DNA from: Alphaproteobacteria bacterium
Lineage (GTDB): Bacteria; Pseudomonadota; Alphaproteobacteria; Rhizobiales; Methyloligellaceae
Direction of reading: 5' to 3'
DNA length: 64,000 nt
Assembly: GCA_016869535.1 (NCBI GenBank)
Contig: VGDX01000005.1
Coordinates: forward strand, 62,001-126,000
Shown: piece after piece, positions 35,485-43,270 of the stretch
Numbering within the stretch: position 1 is the first letter of the stretch
Layout: the number at the start of each line of letters is the position of its first letter
Notes under the pieces: model-generated
The model's input: the letters and a program-made list of their open reading frames with translations, nothing else
Database searches by the model: none
What the model was told of the DNA's origin: nothing
Position numbers and translations under genes: made by a program

Positions 35485-35661
35485 TTGGACTCTCCTTGCG
35501 TCAATATCTGCCTGCTTGACGATGAGCTTGGGCTTTGCGTCGGTTGCGGACGCACCATGTCGGAGATCGCCGGCTGGGCGGCGATGAGCGATTTCGAGAG
35601 ACGCGCAATCATGGCACTATTGCCCGCGCGCCTCGCGAAAGCCGAGGAAATGGAAGGCTAG
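35485..35661 (+). CDS. DUF1289 protein, 58 residues
   Basis: Seen: TTG-initiated frame of 58 codons reading DSPCVNICLLDDELGLCVGC, then GRTMSEIAGWAAMSDFERRA and a short Leu-rich end. The four cysteines (C-x3-C ... C-x2-C) and WxxMSDxERR are the DUF1289 signature, usually a tiny metal-binding protein. No ATG exists in frame before the first Cys; TTG four codons before it is the only sensible start. It ends four bases before the aspartic protease GTG, so the two form an operon, as is common in Rhizobiales. Confidence 0.8.
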   Translation: MDSPCVNICLLDDELGLCVGCGRTMSEIAGWAAMSDFERRAIMALLPARLAKAEEMEG

Positions 35662-35665
35662 AGAC

Positions 35666-36367
35666 GTGACCACCTGGATTGCCCTGTTTATCCTCGCCTT
35701 GAGCGCCATCCTGCTCGTATCGAACGATTCCGGCACCATCGCCGGCCTGGACAGCACGACCTTCGGCTATGTTGCGTTCTTCTCGGCGCTTCTCGTCTAT
35801 CTCGGCGGCGGTCTGCTGGGAGGCTATGGCGGCGGCGCCCGCAACATGGTCCGCGATGCGGTGACCTGGGTCGCGCTCGGCCTCGGGCTCGTGACCCTTT
35901 ACGCCTACAAGGATGAATTGATGCCGATAGCCGCGCGGGTGGTCGGCGAGCTCGTGCCCGGTACCGCCATGACGGTGGAGGAGAGCGCCGGCGGTGTGAC
36001 GGAAGTGCGCCTCAGGCGACGTCTCGACGGCCATTTCACCGCTACTGTGGAGGTGAACGGCACACCGGTCTCCATGATTGTCGATACCGGCGCCACGTCC
36101 ATCGTGCTAAGGCCGCAGGACGCGAGAAAAGCCGGCATCGATGTCGACGCTCTGACATTTAGAGTCCCGGTGTTGACCGCCAATGGCCGCACCATGGCGG
36201 CGCGGGTTCATCTCGACAAGGTCGGCATCGGCCCGCTCGACCGGCAAAAGGTCGAAGCTCTGGTGGCTCAACCCGGCGCGCTCACGCAAAGCCTGCTTGG
36301 CATGAGCTTTTTGAGCCGCCTGCGCTCCTACGAGTTCTCGGGCGATTTCCTGACCCTGCGCGGTTGA
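35666..36367 (+). CDS. TIGR02281 family clan AA aspartic protease, membrane-bound
   Basis: Role: retropepsin-like aspartic protease, periplasmic, acting as a homodimer; substrate unknown. Seen: 233 residues; three hydrophobic N-terminal segments (to residue ~90); catalytic MIVDTGATSIVLRPQDARKA with Asp-Thr-Gly-Ala near residue 140; RTMAARVHLDKVGIGPL; and LLGMSFLSRLRSYEFSGDFL, the C-terminal flap block. One DTG only, so dimerisation is required. GTG start four bases after the DUF1289 stop. Confidence 0.92.
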   Translation: MTTWIALFILALSAILLVSNDSGTIAGLDSTTFGYVAFFSALLVYLGGGLLGGYGGGARNMVRDAVTWVALGLGLVTLYAYKDELMPIAARVVGELVPGTAMTVEESAGGVTEVRLRRRLDGHFTATVEVNGTPVSMIVDTGATSIVLRPQDARKAGIDVDALTFRVPVLTANGRTMAARVHLDKVGIGPLDRQKVEALVAQPGALTQSLLGMSFLSRLRSYEFSGDFLTLRG

Positions 36368-36375
36368 TCCGGGCG

Positions 36376-37275
36376 TCAGGACGGGTCGAACACGGGCACA
36401 CCTTCCGGGTGCTTCGCCTTGTTTTCAGGCTCGACATGAATCGTGATCATGGCGTCGGGGAAATCCTCTTTCAGCGCCGCCTCGATCCGGTCGCAGATAT
36501 CGTGAGCCTCGGCAACGCTGATGTCTCCAGGCACCACCAGATGGAACTGGATGAAGGTCACGCGGCCGGCACGGCGCGTGCGCAAATCGTGCGCTTCCAG
36601 CGCGCCGACGGCCTGCTTGGCAATCACCTCGCGAATGCGGGTGAGCATCGTTTCGGGTGCCGCCTCGTCCATCAATCCGCCGACCGACTTTCGCATCAAC
36701 TTCCAGCCGGCCCAAAGAATATTGAGGGCGACGAGGGCGGCGATCGCGGGGTCAAGCACCAGCCATCCGGTCACGGCAACCAGCGTGACGCCGACAAGCA
36801 CGCCGACGGAAGTGATGACGTCGGTCAGAAGATGCTGCCCGTCGGCGAGCAGGGCAGGTGAACGCCACATGCGACCGAAGCGGAACAGAGCGAAGCACCA
36901 CGCGCCGTTAATGACGCTGGCAAGGGCATTCACCGCCAGGCCTTCGACCGGCGCTTCGAGCGGCTTCGGATCGAGAAAGGCAAAATAGCTTTCGCGCAGG
37001 ATCGACAGCGCAGCGATGACGATGAGCACGCCAATCAGCACCGCGGAGAGATACTCGACTTTCTGATGACCGAAAGGATGGCTTGCATCCGGCGGCATGG
37101 CGCTCAGCCGCACGGCGAGGAACGTGGTCACGGCGGTTGCCACGTTGATGATGCTTTCCAGCGCATCGGAATAGAGCGCGATGCTGCCTGTCAGCAGATA
37201 CGCGACGTATTTCAAGGCCAGGACCGAGATGCCGACGACGATGCTGCCGATTGCCAGCCGTAGGGTCTTATCCAT
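36376..37275 (-). CDS. Cation diffusion facilitator metal exporter
   Basis: Role: proton-coupled efflux of a divalent metal (Zn, Fe, Co or Mn) from the cytoplasm. Seen: 299 residues; six membrane segments; metal-site residues DALESIINVAT (SD-x3-S) near residue 37 and HLLTDVITSVGVLVG (HxxxD) near residue 150; DPIAA-like LDPAIAALVALNI; C-terminal cytoplasmic domain from ~210 with HDLRTRRAGRVTFIQFHLVV and ICDRIEAALKEDFPD. The first metal motif lacks His and has Asp, common in FieF-like members; the metal cannot be assigned. Confidence 0.93.
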   Translation of the reverse strand: MDKTLRLAIGSIVVGISVLALKYVAYLLTGSIALYSDALESIINVATAVTTFLAVRLSAMPPDASHPFGHQKVEYLSAVLIGVLIVIAALSILRESYFAFLDPKPLEAPVEGLAVNALASVINGAWCFALFRFGRMWRSPALLADGQHLLTDVITSVGVLVGVTLVAVTGWLVLDPAIAALVALNILWAGWKLMRKSVGGLMDEAAPETMLTRIREVIAKQAVGALEAHDLRTRRAGRVTFIQFHLVVPGDISVAEAHDICDRIEAALKEDFPDAMITIHVEPENKAKHPEGVPVFDPS

Positions 37276-37423
37276 AGCGGTCGCCTAGAGAGTCTCAGTC
37301 GCCGATGCAACCTTATTGGTTCAGATGAAACTCGCTCGCATTTTCAGGCGTTGTTCTAAAGCGGAACCCGACGTCACACACGCTGTTGGTTTACAGGCGA
37401 AAATCACCTAGACAAGAGGCAGC

Positions 37424-38926
37424 ATGCTCCCCAAGCCGCGCCAGGACCTTGTTCCCAATTCCGTCGAGTTCGAGCGTCTGCCATTGGTTAAGGCGACGGG
37501 GTTTCGCGAGTATGACGCGCGCTGGCTTTACCCCGAGGAGATCAACCTGCTCGGGATGCAGACGGTCGGGCTTGGCCTTGCCAATTTGATGCGCGAGCGC
37601 GGCGTGCCGGTGCGCGTCGTGGTCGGCCACGACTATCGATCCTACTCCGCCGCGATCAAAGAAGCCGTCATAACCGGCTTACTTGCCGGTGGCGCCGAAG
37701 TGCATGATATCGGGCTCGCGCTGTCCCCCATGGCCTATTTCGCCCAGTTCGAACTCGATGTCGAAGGCGTGGCCATGGTCACCGCGAGCCATAACGACAA
37801 TGGCTGGACCGGCATCAAGATGGGCATGCAGCGGCCTTTGACTTTCGCACCCGACGACATGACTGCACTCAAGGACCTGGTCATGACCAAAGGCGTTTCG
37901 CCATCCACCGAGGCGGGACGCTATATCTATGTGCCTGATCTGCCCGAACGCTACATGGCCGCGTTGATGGCACGGCCGAAATTCCTGCGTCCGCTGAAAG
38001 TGGTGGTGTCCTGCGGCAACGGCACGGCCGGGGCCTTCGCGCCTCATGTGCTCTCCGAGCTCGGCTGCACCGTCATCCCGCTCAATTGCGATCTCGACTA
38101 CACTTTCCCGGCACATAACCCGAACCCCGAGGATCTCGGCATGCTCAATGCCACGCGCGACGCGGTACTCGCGCATGGCGCCGATCTCGGGCTTGCCTTC
38201 GACGGCGACGGCGACCGCTGTGGCGTGGTCGATAATGAGGGCGAAGCAATCTATGCCGACAAGGTCGGCGTGATGCTCGCCCGCGACATCGCCGCGCGCA
38301 ATCCCGGCGCGACCTTCGTCGCCGACGTGAAGTCGACCGGCCTCTTCCTCACCGACCCCGTGCTCAAGCAGCATGGCGCCAAGACGCTATTCTGGAAAAC
38401 CGGCCATTCCTACATCAAGCGCTACAGCCATGAGACGGGCGCGCTGGTCGGTTTCGAGAAATCCGGGCACTTCTTCTTCAATCCGCCGCTTGGGCGCGGG
38501 TATGACGATGGTCTCGTGGCGGCGATCGCGGTGCTCGACATGCTCGACCGCAATCCCGGCGAGACACTTGCCGATCTGAAGCGAGCCTTGCCGCAAACCT
38601 GGCAGTCGCCCACCATGTCGCCCCATTGCGCCGACGAGGTGAAATATGAGGTGGTCGAACGCGTGGTCGATCATTTCAAGAAAGTCGCGGCCAATGGTGG
38701 TAGGCTTGCCGGTCAGAAGATCCGCGATGTGATCACCGTGAACGGTATCAGGATCGTACTCGAGGATGGGACCTGGGGTTTGGTGCGCGCCTCGTCCAAC
38801 AAGCCCGAGCTGGTGGTCGTGGTGGAAAGCCCGACTTCGGAGGCGAATATGCGGGCGATCTTCGCCGAACTCGACGCGGAGCTGGCCAAGCAGCCGGAGG
38901 TGGGGGCTTACAACCAGAAGATCTAG
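37424..38926 (+). CDS. Phosphomannomutase/phosphoglucomutase
   Basis: Role: interconverts mannose or glucose 6- and 1-phosphates, feeding surface polysaccharide and glucan synthesis. Seen: 500 residues; four-domain alpha-D-phosphohexomutase; phosphoserine loop VTASHNDNGWTG near residue 128; metal loop AFDGDGDRCGVVD near residue 260; sugar-recognition GxEKSGHFFF-like VGFEKSGHFFFNPP near residue 344; C-terminal phosphate loop RASSNKPELVVV. The extended length and ~30-residue N-terminal start (FREYDARWLYPEEI) fit the AlgC/PMM-PGM type. It could supply UDP-glucose to the glucan locus 12 kb away, but this is inference. Confidence 0.92.
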   Translation: MLPKPRQDLVPNSVEFERLPLVKATGFREYDARWLYPEEINLLGMQTVGLGLANLMRERGVPVRVVVGHDYRSYSAAIKEAVITGLLAGGAEVHDIGLALSPMAYFAQFELDVEGVAMVTASHNDNGWTGIKMGMQRPLTFAPDDMTALKDLVMTKGVSPSTEAGRYIYVPDLPERYMAALMARPKFLRPLKVVVSCGNGTAGAFAPHVLSELGCTVIPLNCDLDYTFPAHNPNPEDLGMLNATRDAVLAHGADLGLAFDGDGDRCGVVDNEGEAIYADKVGVMLARDIAARNPGATFVADVKSTGLFLTDPVLKQHGAKTLFWKTGHSYIKRYSHETGALVGFEKSGHFFFNPPLGRGYDDGLVAAIAVLDMLDRNPGETLADLKRALPQTWQSPTMSPHCADEVKYEVVERVVDHFKKVAANGGRLAGQKIRDVITVNGIRIVLEDGTWGLVRASSNKPELVVVVESPTSEANMRAIFAELDAELAKQPEVGAYNQKI

Positions 38927-39011
38927 GCGAGCCAAAAGCAATGAGTGCAACAGAACCGTCAGCGTTCCGTCGCAAAACTGCTAAGAGAATCTGTTTCGGT
39001 GCGCCCGCGTC

Positions 39012-39629
39012 ATGACCGATTTCGACTTCGCCCATTTCGTTTTTGCCGCCGGCCTCATCGCCGGACTAACGCTCGATCTTCTGCTGCTACGGACCCTGCT
39101 CGCGCCGCCCTTCCGCGTATGGCCCGCGCCCGAACCGGGCAGCTGGCAAAGCCTGACCTTCTGGGGATTGTTTCGGGGCGGCATGGTCGCGACCTTCGCC
39201 GTCGCGCTTCTGGATTGGAATAGCGCCGCCTTGCTCGATTGGAGCCGTTTGCTTATCGGCCTGCCGCTGTTCCTTGTCGGTTTCGGCATCACCGTTTGCG
39301 GCTATTTCAATCTCGGCTTCGGCAATACCTATTGCGGCGCCGATGGGCTGGTGAGCCACGGTCTCTATCGCTTCAGCCGCAACCCGCAATATGCCTCCTC
39401 CATCGTGGGCCTCGTGGGTCTCGCCATCTGCGCCAATTCCTGGCTCGCCATCGTGCTCGCGCTGGTGATGAGCGGCGCCTATGTACTGATGGCGCTGGTT
39501 GAGGAAGCCTGGCTCGAAGAGCGTTACGGTGCAAGCTATCGCGAATATTGCGCGCGCACGGCCCGCTTCATCGATCTCTCCGGTCTGCTCGTTCATGCCG
39601 AGCGGAAACTCAAGCTGACAATGCGCTGA
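39012..39629 (+). CDS. ICMT/PEMT-like membrane methyltransferase family protein
   Basis: Role: membrane-embedded SAM methyltransferase fold; substrate unknown (isoprenylcysteine, phospholipid or other lipophilic amine/thiol). Seen: 205 residues with four or five hydrophobic segments; GLYRFSRNPQYASSIVGLVG (RNPxY SAM-contact block) near residue 120; and C-terminal ALVEEAWLEERYGASYREYC then ARTARFI, the EExxLxxxxGxxYxxY signature. ATG is not preceded by a strong ribosome site. Phospholipid N-methylation is known in Rhizobiales and would fit with the PE genes elsewhere in the window, but neither motif nor distance establishes that. Confidence 0.82.
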   Translation: MTDFDFAHFVFAAGLIAGLTLDLLLLRTLLAPPFRVWPAPEPGSWQSLTFWGLFRGGMVATFAVALLDWNSAALLDWSRLLIGLPLFLVGFGITVCGYFNLGFGNTYCGADGLVSHGLYRFSRNPQYASSIVGLVGLAICANSWLAIVLALVMSGAYVLMALVEEAWLEERYGASYREYCARTARFIDLSGLLVHAERKLKLTMR

Positions 39630-39635
39630 GCGCCG

Positions 39636-40472
39636 TCACGGGCCGAACAGGCTCAACACGAATCTGACAGCGACAAAAATCAGGAAAGCGGCGAAGGCAA
39701 GCTCGAGCGTCCGGCGCGGCAAATCGTGCGCCAGCCGCACGCCGAATGGTGCGGCCAGCACGCTTGCCGGTACGATCAAGGCGGCGCCGAGCAGGCTGAC
39801 ATAGCCAACAGAACCAGGAGGCAGTCCCGCAGCGCCCCATCCCGCCCACATGAAACCGAGCGTGGCGGGAATGGCGATGATCGGCCCGAAACCCGACGCG
39901 GTCGCCACCGCTTGGTGGATGGTCCGGCCGAAAAAGGTCATGAAGGCCGAGATGTAGATACCGCCGCCGACGCCGATCAGGGTCGAGCCGAGGCCGGTGA
40001 CAAAGCCGTAGAGTCTCTGCCAGATCAGCGCGGGCAGGTCATGTCCCAGCAGACCGCGCTCCGCGCCGGCCAGCAATTTCGCCGCCATCAGCAAACAGGA
40101 AACCACATAGACCGATTTCAACACCGAGCCGTCCACCACGCTCGCGATCACGACGCCGGCGAGGACGCCGAGCCCTACCGGGGGTCCCATATGGCGCAGC
40201 ACGGCCATGTCCACCGCGCCCTTTTTGCGGTGTTCGGCAAAGGATCGGATGGAGGTGGGGACGATCACGGCAAGCGATGTGCCGACGGCAAGATGCATCC
40301 TGATATCGTCGGGAACGCCGAGCAGCCTGAACAGCTCGAACAGGATGGGGACGAGGACGATTCCGCCGCCGATGCCGAACAGTCCGGCAAGGAATCCGGC
40401 GACGATACCGCCCGCCAGAAGCGCCAGCACGAGCCAGACGAGGTCCGGACCGGCGATCTGGGAAAGCTCCAT
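39636..40472 (-). CDS. Sulfite exporter TauE/SafE family permease
   Basis: Role: inner-membrane export or import of sulfur-containing organic anions such as sulfite or sulfoacetate. Seen: 278 residues; eight or so hydrophobic segments; FGIGGGIVLVPILFELFR near residue 32 and GVGGGIYISAFMTFFGRTIH near residue 170, the paired GxGGGxxxxP motifs of the family. Last gene of the HxlR-dusA-TauE minus-strand run, seven bases after dusA. Its link to sulfur metabolism in this genome is not shown by neighbours. Confidence 0.92.
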   Translation of the reverse strand: MELSQIAGPDLVWLVLALLAGGIVAGFLAGLFGIGGGIVLVPILFELFRLLGVPDDIRMHLAVGTSLAVIVPTSIRSFAEHRKKGAVDMAVLRHMGPPVGLGVLAGVVIASVVDGSVLKSVYVVSCLLMAAKLLAGAERGLLGHDLPALIWQRLYGFVTGLGSTLIGVGGGIYISAFMTFFGRTIHQAVATASGFGPIIAIPATLGFMWAGWGAAGLPPGSVGYVSLLGAALIVPASVLAAPFGVRLAHDLPRRTLELAFAAFLIFVAVRFVLSLFGP

Positions 40473-40480
40473 GTGAGATT

Positions 40481-41497
40481 CTATTCGGCGGCGGCGAGAC
40501 AGCGTCCGGCGCCAGCCTCTCCGGCCGCGACATCGCGCGCACGCTTGTAGATATCGAGACCTGCGCCGGGCAGATGCGCGTTTTCGGCAAGCACGCGGCG
40601 GAAGGCGCGCGCCCGTGGCTGGCCGTGGAACAGTCCGAGGATATGACGCGTCATCTGGTTGAGGCGGGTGCTACGCCCAAGCTCGGCCTCGACATAAGGC
40701 AGAAAAGTATCGAGCACCTCCAGGCGTGACGGCGGCGTCCCGTTTTCGCCGAACAATGTCCGGTCGACTTCGGCCAGAATGTAAGGATCGGCGTAAGGGG
40801 CACGGCCGAGCATCACGCCATCAACCTGCTGCAAATGAATTTGCGCTTCGGCGACGGTATTGATGGCGCCGTTGAGGATGATTTCGAGATCAGGCCGGCG
40901 CTGTTTCAACCGCCACACACGGTCATAGTCGAGCGGCGGTACGGTGCGGTTCTCCTTGGGGCTGAGGCCTTGCAGCCAAGCTTTGCGCGCATGCACGACG
41001 AACGTCTTGCAGCCCGCGTCGGCGACCGTATCGACGAATTTGTCGAGACTGACTTCGGCATCCTGATCGTCGATGCCGATGCGGCACTTCACCGTCACCG
41101 GCACGGAAACTGCCCCGGCCATCGCCTCGACGCATCTTGCGACGACACCCGGCTCATCCATGAGACAGGCGCCGAACCGTCCCGACTGCACGCGGTCCGA
41201 AGGACAGCCGACATTGAGATTGATCTCGACATAGCCGCGATCGGCGCCAATGCGCGCCGCTTCGGCGAGCTTGTCGGGCTCGCTGCCGCCAAGCTGCAAC
41301 GCAACCGGGTGCTCCGATGGATCGAAGCCGAGCAGACGTTCGCGGTCGCCATGCAGCACCGCATCGGCCGTCACCATCTCGGTATAGAGGAAGGTCCACC
41401 GCGAGATCAGCCGCAGGAAATAGCGGCAGTGGCGGTCGGTCCACTCCATCATCGGCGCCACGCAAAAGCGGTGGCTCAGTTTCTTGGCATCAGCCAT
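40481..41497 (-). CDS. dusA: tRNA-dihydrouridine synthase A
   Basis: Role: FMN enzyme reducing U20/U20a in the D-loop of tRNAs. Seen: 338 residues; RFCVAPMMEWTDRHCRYFLR at the N-terminus; NLNVGCPSDRVQSGRFGACL, with the catalytic Cys; KCRIGIDD; HARKAWLQGLSPKENR, the DusA-specific block; NGAINTVAEA; and MLGRAPYADPYIL for FMN phosphate. It starts inside the HxlR gene's last eight bases, so an HTH regulator and a tRNA-modifying enzyme are co-translated; no functional link is known to me. Confidence 0.95.
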   Translation of the reverse strand: MADAKKLSHRFCVAPMMEWTDRHCRYFLRLISRWTFLYTEMVTADAVLHGDRERLLGFDPSEHPVALQLGGSEPDKLAEAARIGADRGYVEINLNVGCPSDRVQSGRFGACLMDEPGVVARCVEAMAGAVSVPVTVKCRIGIDDQDAEVSLDKFVDTVADAGCKTFVVHARKAWLQGLSPKENRTVPPLDYDRVWRLKQRRPDLEIILNGAINTVAEAQIHLQQVDGVMLGRAPYADPYILAEVDRTLFGENGTPPSRLEVLDTFLPYVEAELGRSTRLNQMTRHILGLFHGQPRARAFRRVLAENAHLPGAGLDIYKRARDVAAGEAGAGRCLAAAE

Positions 41498-41807
41498 GAG
41501 CCTCGCCCCAGTTATGCAATGCTTTCAGCACAGGTCCGAGCGCCTTTCCCTTCTCTGTGAGATTATACTCGTAGCGCGGCGGGTGCTCCTCGTAGAGCCG
41601 CGTGGCAATCACCCCAGCCGCCTCGAGTGACTTGAGCCGTGCCGACAAGGTGTTCGGCGCGATGCCCGGCAAGGCCGCCTCGAAGGCCTGAAAACGTAGC
41701 GGTCCCTTGCGGAACAGATCGCGCAGGATGAGCAGCGACCATTTCTCGCCGATCACATCCAGCGCCCGTGCCACCGGGCAATCTTCCTGACCGTAACCAT
41801 ACGCCAT
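41490..41807 (-). CDS. HxlR family winged-helix transcriptional regulator
   Basis: Role: MarR-like dimeric DNA-binding regulator, often of reactive-electrophile or redox responses. Seen: 105 residues; single Cys in EDCPVARALDVIGEKWSLLI (the sensing-Cys position of HxlR/YodB), LILRDLFRKGPLRFQAFEAA; recognition helix region IAPNTLSARLKSLEAAGVIA; and wing YNLTEKGKAL. Overlaps dusA. It is divergent from the alpha/beta hydrolase gene across a 132-bp gap holding repeated AGTxACTA elements, so self- and cross-regulation of the hydrolase are likely. Confidence 0.94.
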   Translation of the reverse strand: MAYGYGQEDCPVARALDVIGEKWSLLILRDLFRKGPLRFQAFEAALPGIAPNTLSARLKSLEAAGVIATRLYEEHPPRYEYNLTEKGKALGPVLKALHNWGEAHG

Positions 41808-41838
41808 GCCAGTGAATTATCCCTCCACTCACGAAATT

Positions 41839-41885
41839 CAAGTGACTACTGCTTGACAAGTTACTATCATAATCATAGTTAGTAG
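41839..41885. promoter_or_regulatory. Repeated AGTxACTA elements with -35-like TTGACA, probable HxlR operator
   Basis: Seen in the gap between hxlR-type gene and hydrolase gene: CAAGTGACTAC and CAAGTTACTAT in direct orientation 18 bases apart, and ATAGTTAGTAG further right in the opposite sense. TTGACA (41853-41858) lies between the direct copies; 17 bases later is TAGTTA, a weak -10 for the hydrolase gene. An HxlR dimer bound here would cover the promoter. Confidence 0.5.
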
Positions 41886-41939
41886 ACAACCTTCGAATCC
41901 CGGCAATTTCGGACCCAGCGATGTCTAGGAGGACAAGCG

Positions 41940-42896
41940 ATGGAAACGGTTCTATGGGCTTTGATCATCTTCGTTGCGGCGGGCGTTGGCACGTGGCTCG
42001 TATCATTCATCGTCGAGGCGCTGCGGCCAAAGCCGAAGCCGCCCGCCATACTGCGCTGGGCCCCGGACATCCCAATCCAGACCATCGAAATCGACGGCAA
42101 CAGGCTCCGCTACATCAAGACTGGCAAGGGTCCTGCGCTCGTCCTTCTGCACACTCTGCGCACGCAACTTGACCTGTTCGAAAAAGTCGTACCCGAACTT
42201 TCCAAGCACTTTACGGTCTATGCGCTGGACTTTCCGGGTCATGGCTACTCGGACATTCCGACGGCGCGCTATGACGCCGACTTCTTCGTCCGTACGATCG
42301 AGGGCTTCCTCGACAAACTCGACTTGCGCGACGTCACCCTCGCCGGCGTCTCGATCGGCGGCTCGCTCGCCCTCATTCTCGCCGCGCGGCACAACCCGCG
42401 CGTGGCCCGCGTGGTCGCCATCAATCCGTATGACTACGCCAAAGGCAGGAGCATGGCGCGCAGCTCGCTATTGGGCTGGGTCAATACCTACGCATCCCTC
42501 CTCCCCGTGGTTGGAGAAACCGTGATGCGCTTAAGGAACTACATGATAATGCGCGCGGTGCTGCAAGGCGGCGTCGCAGATCCGGTCAGCATTCCGCCGG
42601 TACTATTGAAGGAGATGTACAAGGTCGGGAGTCGCCCTGGTCATTACCGCGCCTTCCTTAGCCTCATCCGCAACGCTGAGAGCTGGGAGTCCGCCGCCAA
42701 GACCTACGGCCGCATCGAGGTCCCGACCCTGCTCATTTGGGGCGAGCAGGATTGGGCGACGGCTGCCGAACGCGAGCATGACCGCACGCTCATACCGAAT
42801 GCGCGGATGATGACCATCTCACGCGGTGGACACTTCCTGCCGCTCGACAGACCCCAGGAGGTCAGCGAGGCAATCATCGGCTTTGCGAAAACCTGA
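41940..42896 (+). CDS. Alpha/beta-fold hydrolase, membrane-anchored
   Basis: Role: esterase, epoxide or carbon-bond hydrolase; substrate unknown. Seen: 318 residues; N-terminal membrane anchor (ETVLWALIIFVAAGVGTWLV then SFIVEALR); oxyanion block VLLHTLRTQLDLF; HGxG as FPGHGYSD; nucleophile elbow AGVSIGGSLAL with Ser near residue 140; acid Asp in LIWGEQDWAT (Asp near 264); and catalytic His in ISRGGHFLPLDRP near residue 300. The Ser-Asp-His triad is complete. AGGAGG lies six bases before the ATG. Divergent HxlR gene suggests induction by a chemical stress. Confidence 0.92.
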   Translation: METVLWALIIFVAAGVGTWLVSFIVEALRPKPKPPAILRWAPDIPIQTIEIDGNRLRYIKTGKGPALVLLHTLRTQLDLFEKVVPELSKHFTVYALDFPGHGYSDIPTARYDADFFVRTIEGFLDKLDLRDVTLAGVSIGGSLALILAARHNPRVARVVAINPYDYAKGRSMARSSLLGWVNTYASLLPVVGETVMRLRNYMIMRAVLQGGVADPVSIPPVLLKEMYKVGSRPGHYRAFLSLIRNAESWESAAKTYGRIEVPTLLIWGEQDWATAAEREHDRTLIPNARMMTISRGGHFLPLDRPQEVSEAIIGFAKT

Positions 42897-43141
42897 GTGA
42901 CCCGCACAGCCAGCCGCGTCGGTGTGGCAAAGCAGCAGTGATCCCGGGCGCTAGTTCCCCCGGCTCCACTTTTACTTCGCCTATCCCCGGCCGTTGGCCG
43001 CGCTGGTTGAGTCTACTCCGGCGCCGGCGGGCGAGGCTTCGATTCAAGCCCGCATTACCCCGATGAACCACTGAGTTGCTGCTCGCCTTGGCCGATTCAG
43101 ATATAAGCCCGAATTTCGCGATGTTATCGAGTCAGACTACC

Positions 43142-43270
43142 TTAGATCGCCTTCATCAATTCGATGTCGAGGCCGGCCGGCGCACCATCGCGCATGAGTT
43201 CGAAGGGCGGGTCGGGAACGGCCGAGCCGACACGGAGAACGCCCGGCGTCTTCGTTCCCTCAAGGATCAC
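43142..43270 (-). pseudogene. N-terminal remnant of an amino-acid ABC transporter binding protein
   Basis: Seen: a minus-strand frame of 42 codons reads KTPGVLRVGSAVPDPPFELM then RDGAPAGLDIELMKAI and stops. VLRVGxAxPxPPFE and GxDIEL are the start of mature SBP_bac_3-type solute-binding proteins, which run on for ~220 residues. Here the frame closes right after the block, and no signal peptide precedes it: the first codon is a GTG overlapping the amide hydrolase stop. The rest of the gene is not found downstream. Confidence 0.65.

Noticed and set aside
43015-43070. TTCGATTC resembling a tRNA T-loop
   Set aside because: The bases on either side do not pair as a five-base T-stem, and no acceptor or anticodon arm precedes it.
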